Shown: positions 61,185 to 64,000 of the stretch, piece by piece | Layout: each line of letters begins with the position of its first letter | Position numbering within the stretch: position 1 is the stretch's first letter | Assembly (NCBI GenBank): GCA_000751295.2 | Contig: CCMO02000001.1 | Span: 3,996,615-4,060,614 of the forward strand | Length of the DNA stretch: 64,000 nucleotides | Reading direction: 5' to 3' | DNA from: a bacterium YEK0313 | GTDB taxonomy: Bacteria > Pseudomonadota > Alphaproteobacteria > Rhizobiales > Phreatobacteraceae | Notes under the pieces: generated by a model | What the model saw: the letters and a program-made list of their open reading frames with translations, nothing else | Databases searched by the model: none | Told to the model about the DNA's origin: nothing | Made by a program: the position numbers and the translations under genes

Positions 61185-62729
61185 ATGCTGGGCTTCACGG
61201 GGCGGGACATCATCAAGGCCGTCGAGGCGGGCGCGGACGGCGCGGCTCAGGCCGGCGCCGACGAACCGCGCCGGCCTCTGTCCGAACGCGCGGCCAGGAT
61301 CGCCGAGGAAGCTGTCGGCACCGCCTATTCGCCGGTCGTGCTCGGCGGTTTCATCCGGCTGATCGAGTTCGTGCTCGTCCTGTCGCTCGGCGCGACCATC
61401 TATCTCGGCTGGGTCTACCCGACCTACGGCATCCAATGGCCCTCGACCGTCGGCCTGTTTGGCCTTGCCATGCTCGCGCTGTTCGCCTTCCAGGCGGCGG
61501 GCCTCTACGACGTCCACGTCTTCCGCACCCATGTCGCCCAGTTCGGACGGCTGCTGGTGGCCTGGACCCTGGTCTTTCTGGTGGCGACCGCCGTCGCCTT
61601 CTTCGCCAAGGCAGGCGACGAGCTGTCCCGCGTCTGGCTCGGCTCCTGGTACCTCGCCGGCCTCGCGCTGCTCGCGCTGTTCCGCACCGGCCTTGCCCAT
61701 GTCGTGCGCACCTGGTCACGCGCCGGACGGCTGCAGCGGCGCGTCGTCATCGTCGGCGGCGGCGAGGCGACCGACGAGCTCATCGGCTCGATCCAGGCGC
61801 AGAAGGACAGCGACGTCAGCCTTTGCGGCACGTTCGACGACCGCTCCGACGATCGCTCGCCGGCCAACCCGACCGTCCCGAAGCTCGGCACGGTCGACGA
61901 TCTCGTCGAATTCGCCCGGCGCACCCGCGTCGACCTGGTCATCGTCACCATCCCCATGAGCGCGGAAACGCGCGTCCTGCAGATGCTGCGCAAGCTCTGG
62001 GTGCTGCCGGTCGACATCCGCCTCGCCGCCCATTCGGGCAAGCTGCGGTTCCGGCCGCGCGCCTATTCCTATATCGGCAACGTCCCGGTGCTCGACGTCT
62101 TCGACAAGCCGATCCAGGACTGGGACGTCGTGCTGAAATGGATCTTCGACAAGATCGTCGGCGCCATGGCGCTGATCGCCCTGTCGCCGCTGCTCCTCGC
62201 CACGGCCATCGCCGTGAAGCTCGATTCCAGGGGCCCGGTCTTCTTCCGGCAGAAGCGCTACGGCTTCAACAACGAACTGATCGAGGTCTTCAAGTTCCGC
62301 TCCATGTACACGGACAAGAGCGACGCGACGGCGGCAAAGCTCGTCACCAAGGGCGACCCGCGCGTCACCCGGGTCGGCCGCTTCATCCGCAAGACCTCGA
62401 TCGACGAGCTGCCGCAGCTCATCAATGTCGTGTTCAAGGGCAACCTGTCGCTCGTCGGCCCGCGTCCGCATGCCGTGCACGCCAAGGCCGCGGACCAGCT
62501 CTATGACGACGTCGTCGACGGCTACTTCGCCCGCCACAAGGTCAAGCCCGGCATTACCGGCTGGGCCCAGGTCAACGGCTGGCGCGGCGAGACCGACACG
62601 CAGGAGAAGATCCAGCGGCGCGTCGAGCACGACCTCTACTACATCGAGAACTGGTCGGTGCTGTTCGATCTCTACATTCTCGCCAAGACGCCGCTGTCGC
62701 TGGCGCGCCATCGCGAGAACGCCTTTTGA
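61185..62729 (+). CDS. Polyprenyl-phosphate sugar phosphotransferase (initiating glycosyltransferase)
   Basis: A 514-aa membrane enzyme of the exopolysaccharide polyprenyl glycosylphosphotransferase family. It has four N-terminal helices, a CoA-binding-like domain (RRVVIVGGGEATDELIGSIQ), a re-entrant helix (IFDKIVGAMALIALSPLLLATAIAVKLDSRGPVFFRQKRYG) and the catalytic domain with FKFRSMYTD, RVGRFIRKTSIDELPQLINV and the PHAVHAKAA region. It starts repeat-unit assembly by moving a sugar-1-phosphate, often glucose, to undecaprenyl phosphate. The polymerase gene overlaps it by 4 bp (TTGA). Confidence 0.93.
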   Translation: MLGFTGRDIIKAVEAGADGAAQAGADEPRRPLSERAARIAEEAVGTAYSPVVLGGFIRLIEFVLVLSLGATIYLGWVYPTYGIQWPSTVGLFGLAMLALFAFQAAGLYDVHVFRTHVAQFGRLLVAWTLVFLVATAVAFFAKAGDELSRVWLGSWYLAGLALLALFRTGLAHVVRTWSRAGRLQRRVVIVGGGEATDELIGSIQAQKDSDVSLCGTFDDRSDDRSPANPTVPKLGTVDDLVEFARRTRVDLVIVTIPMSAETRVLQMLRKLWVLPVDIRLAAHSGKLRFRPRAYSYIGNVPVLDVFDKPIQDWDVVLKWIFDKIVGAMALIALSPLLLATAIAVKLDSRGPVFFRQKRYGFNNELIEVFKFRSMYTDKSDATAAKLVTKGDPRVTRVGRFIRKTSIDELPQLINVVFKGNLSLVGPRPHAVHAKAADQLYDDVVDGYFARHKVKPGITGWAQVNGWRGETDTQEKIQRRVEHDLYYIENWSVLFDLYILAKTPLSLARHRENAF

Positions 62730-64000
62730 GCACCGCCCTGCCCGCCCCCGCCGCCGCGATCGACATCGCCGGGCGCCGGCGGCCGCCGCTGAGCCTCGTC
62801 GTCGGCGAAGGCCTGCGCCTGCGCCTGCTCTGGCTGATGATGATCGGCGGCGCCTTCGTCTTCGCCGAGCCCTCGCCCTACGAGATCGGCGCGCTCGTCA
62901 CCATCGGTGCCTTCGCCGTCACCGGCGCCATCGCGCTGCGCCCGGCGCTGATGCCCGTCGTCTTCGTGCTGATCGTCTATTGCCTCGGCCTCACCATCTC
63001 CTCGGTGCAGGTGATGAGCGATGCCAAGGTGGTGCCCTGGACCGCCGTGTCCTGGTACCTCGCCGTCACCATGGTGTTCTTCGCGGCGGTGCTCGCCGAC
63101 AACACCGCGGCGCGGCTCGATGCCATCGTGCGCGGCTGGACGCTCGCGGCCTTAATCGCGGCACTCGCCGGCATAGCCGGCTATTTCCGGCTTTTCCCTG
63201 CCGCCTTCGACCTCTTCACGCTCTATGGCCGCGCCAAGGGCACCTTCAACGACCCCAATGTCTTCGGGCCGTTCCTGATCTTTCCGATGCTGATCGCCAT
63301 GCAGGCCTTCCTGCGCGGCGGCGCCGGCGCCATGCTGCGTGCCGGCGCCCTGCTCGGCCTTCTCACCATCGCGCTGCTCCTGTCGTTCTCGCGCGGCGCC
63401 TGGGCGCATTTCGTCGTATCGGCGGCGATCATGGTAGCGCTCATGTTCGTCACCGCAGAAAGCCGGGCGGAGCGCTGGCGCATCGTTCTCGTCGTGGCCG
63501 CAGGCCTCGTCGCCGCGACCGCCTTCGTGCTGGTGCTGCTGTCCATCGACCGCGTCGCCGACCTCATGCGCGAGCGGGCCAATTTCAACCAGTCCTACGA
63601 CAACGGCCCGATGGGCCGGTTCGGCCGCCATGCCTACGGCTGGCAGCTGGCGCTCGACCGGCCGCTCGGCCTCGGCCCCCTGCAATTCGCCAAATATTTC
63701 GTCGAGGACGTGCACAACGTCTATCTCGACTCGTTCATCGCCGGCGGCTGGATCGCCGGCACCACCTATCTGGTGCTCGTCGGCATGACCCTGTTCGCCG
63801 GCATCTTCGCCAGTTTCAAGCGCACGCCATGGCAGGCGACCGCGCTTGCCGCCGTCGCGACCTATTGCGGCCTCGCCTTCGAGGGCAAGATCATCGACAC
63901 CGAGCACTGGCGCCATTTCTGGGTTCTTTCGGGCGTGATCTGGGGCGTCGCGCTGGCCAACCGCAACAGCCCGTTGGATATTCGGCTCGGCCGGCTTGCG
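62726..64000 (+). CDS. O-antigen ligase/polymerase (Wzy-like) membrane protein, 3' end cut off
   Basis: An open frame from TTG at 62726 (TTGA overlap with the upstream stop) to the right edge, 425 codons with no stop. It has about ten hydrophobic segments, and the periplasmic loop motif GRFGRHAYGWQLALDRPLGLGPLQF then HNVYLDSFIAGGWIAGTTYLV matches the O-antigen ligase/Wzy family. ATFNDPNVFGPFLIFPML-like sequence (KGTFNDPNVFGPFLIFP) is also typical. It would polymerise lipid-linked repeats or ligate the chain. The C-terminus is outside the window. Confidence 0.88.
   Translation, partial: MSTALPAPAAAIDIAGRRRPPLSLVVGEGLRLRLLWLMMIGGAFVFAEPSPYEIGALVTIGAFAVTGAIALRPALMPVVFVLIVYCLGLTISSVQVMSDAKVVPWTAVSWYLAVTMVFFAAVLADNTAARLDAIVRGWTLAALIAALAGIAGYFRLFPAAFDLFTLYGRAKGTFNDPNVFGPFLIFPMLIAMQAFLRGGAGAMLRAGALLGLLTIALLLSFSRGAWAHFVVSAAIMVALMFVTAESRAERWRIVLVVAAGLVAATAFVLVLLSIDRVADLMRERANFNQSYDNGPMGRFGRHAYGWQLALDRPLGLGPLQFAKYFVEDVHNVYLDSFIAGGWIAGTTYLVLVGMTLFAGIFASFKRTPWQATALAAVATYCGLAFEGKIIDTEHWRHFWVLSGVIWGVALANRNSPLDIRLGRLA

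Noticed and set aside
1..64000. CRISPR arrays, rRNA genes or a prophage
   Set aside because: No regularly spaced direct repeats, no rRNA-like conserved blocks and no phage structural or integrase genes were seen.

Overview
The window is high-GC DNA from a chromosome-like region of an alphaproteobacterium, most likely of the order Hyphomicrobiales (Rhizobiales). The indications are an AapJQMP general amino-acid ABC transporter, a DUF1127 protein, an NDUFS4-like complex I accessory subunit, a two-domain cold-shock protein, several LIV-type ABC transporters and tight 4-bp gene overlaps. The genus cannot be fixed from the sequence alone. Housekeeping genes (groESL, dnaE, lolD/lolC, two tRNAs) alternate with accessory transport, catabolic and specialised-metabolism loci.

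Layout. 1-6667: a minus-strand catabolic and uptake operon (LIV-type transporter parts, aldehyde dehydrogenase, metal amidohydrolase, periplasmic binding protein) divergent from a TetR regulator, with palindromes between them. 6777-7812: a two-gene cassette of unknown function (87 aa plus an Imm26-like protein) bracketed by related inverted-repeat elements. 7822-12563: aapJQMP. 12847-18553: metC, an FMN-binding protein, a PAP2 phosphatase, a VUT-family transporter, small hypotheticals and a glycosyltransferase. 19170-21168: groESL. 21254-22537: an IS481-family insertion sequence beside tRNA-Arg. 22698-25702: NDUFS4-like gene, tRNA-Pro, DUF192, cold-shock protein, sirtuin and glyoxalase, followed by a frameshifted aminotransferase.

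The most interesting part is 26842-37052, centred on a LysR regulator. On the minus strand lie a lysine/ornithine N-hydroxylase, a small cupin and a DAO-type FAD oxidoreductase in one tight operon, followed by an MFS transporter. On the plus strand lie an amidase-signature enzyme, a second MFS transporter and a stand-alone methionyl-tRNA-synthetase-like protein. N-hydroxylase, cupin, MetRS-like protein and FAD oxidoreductase are the parts of the hydrazine (N-N bond) forming machinery known from Streptomyces (Spb38/Spb40/Spb39 and relatives), where cupin and MetRS-like domains are fused. Here they are separate genes on opposite arms of the locus. I read this as an undescribed alphaproteobacterial hydrazine-type biosynthetic cluster with candidate export, regulation and hydrazide-cleaving functions.

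37065-48462: dnaE, a 32-aa ORF with a strong ribosome binding site, lolD/lolC, an EthD-like protein, a polysaccharide deacetylase, an Fsr-type efflux pump with a divergent AraC regulator, and a GNAT/CelD-like protein. 48515-56166: a complete LIV-type transporter with a two-component flavin monooxygenase (LLM oxygenase plus flavin reductase) and a divergent LysR. 56186-64000: an exopolysaccharide cluster (Wzc-like chain-length protein with a degenerate kinase P-loop, Wza-like lipoprotein, glycosyltransferase, polyprenyl-phosphate sugar transferase, O-antigen ligase/polymerase running off the end), interrupted by a DUF1127 gene with its own terminator.
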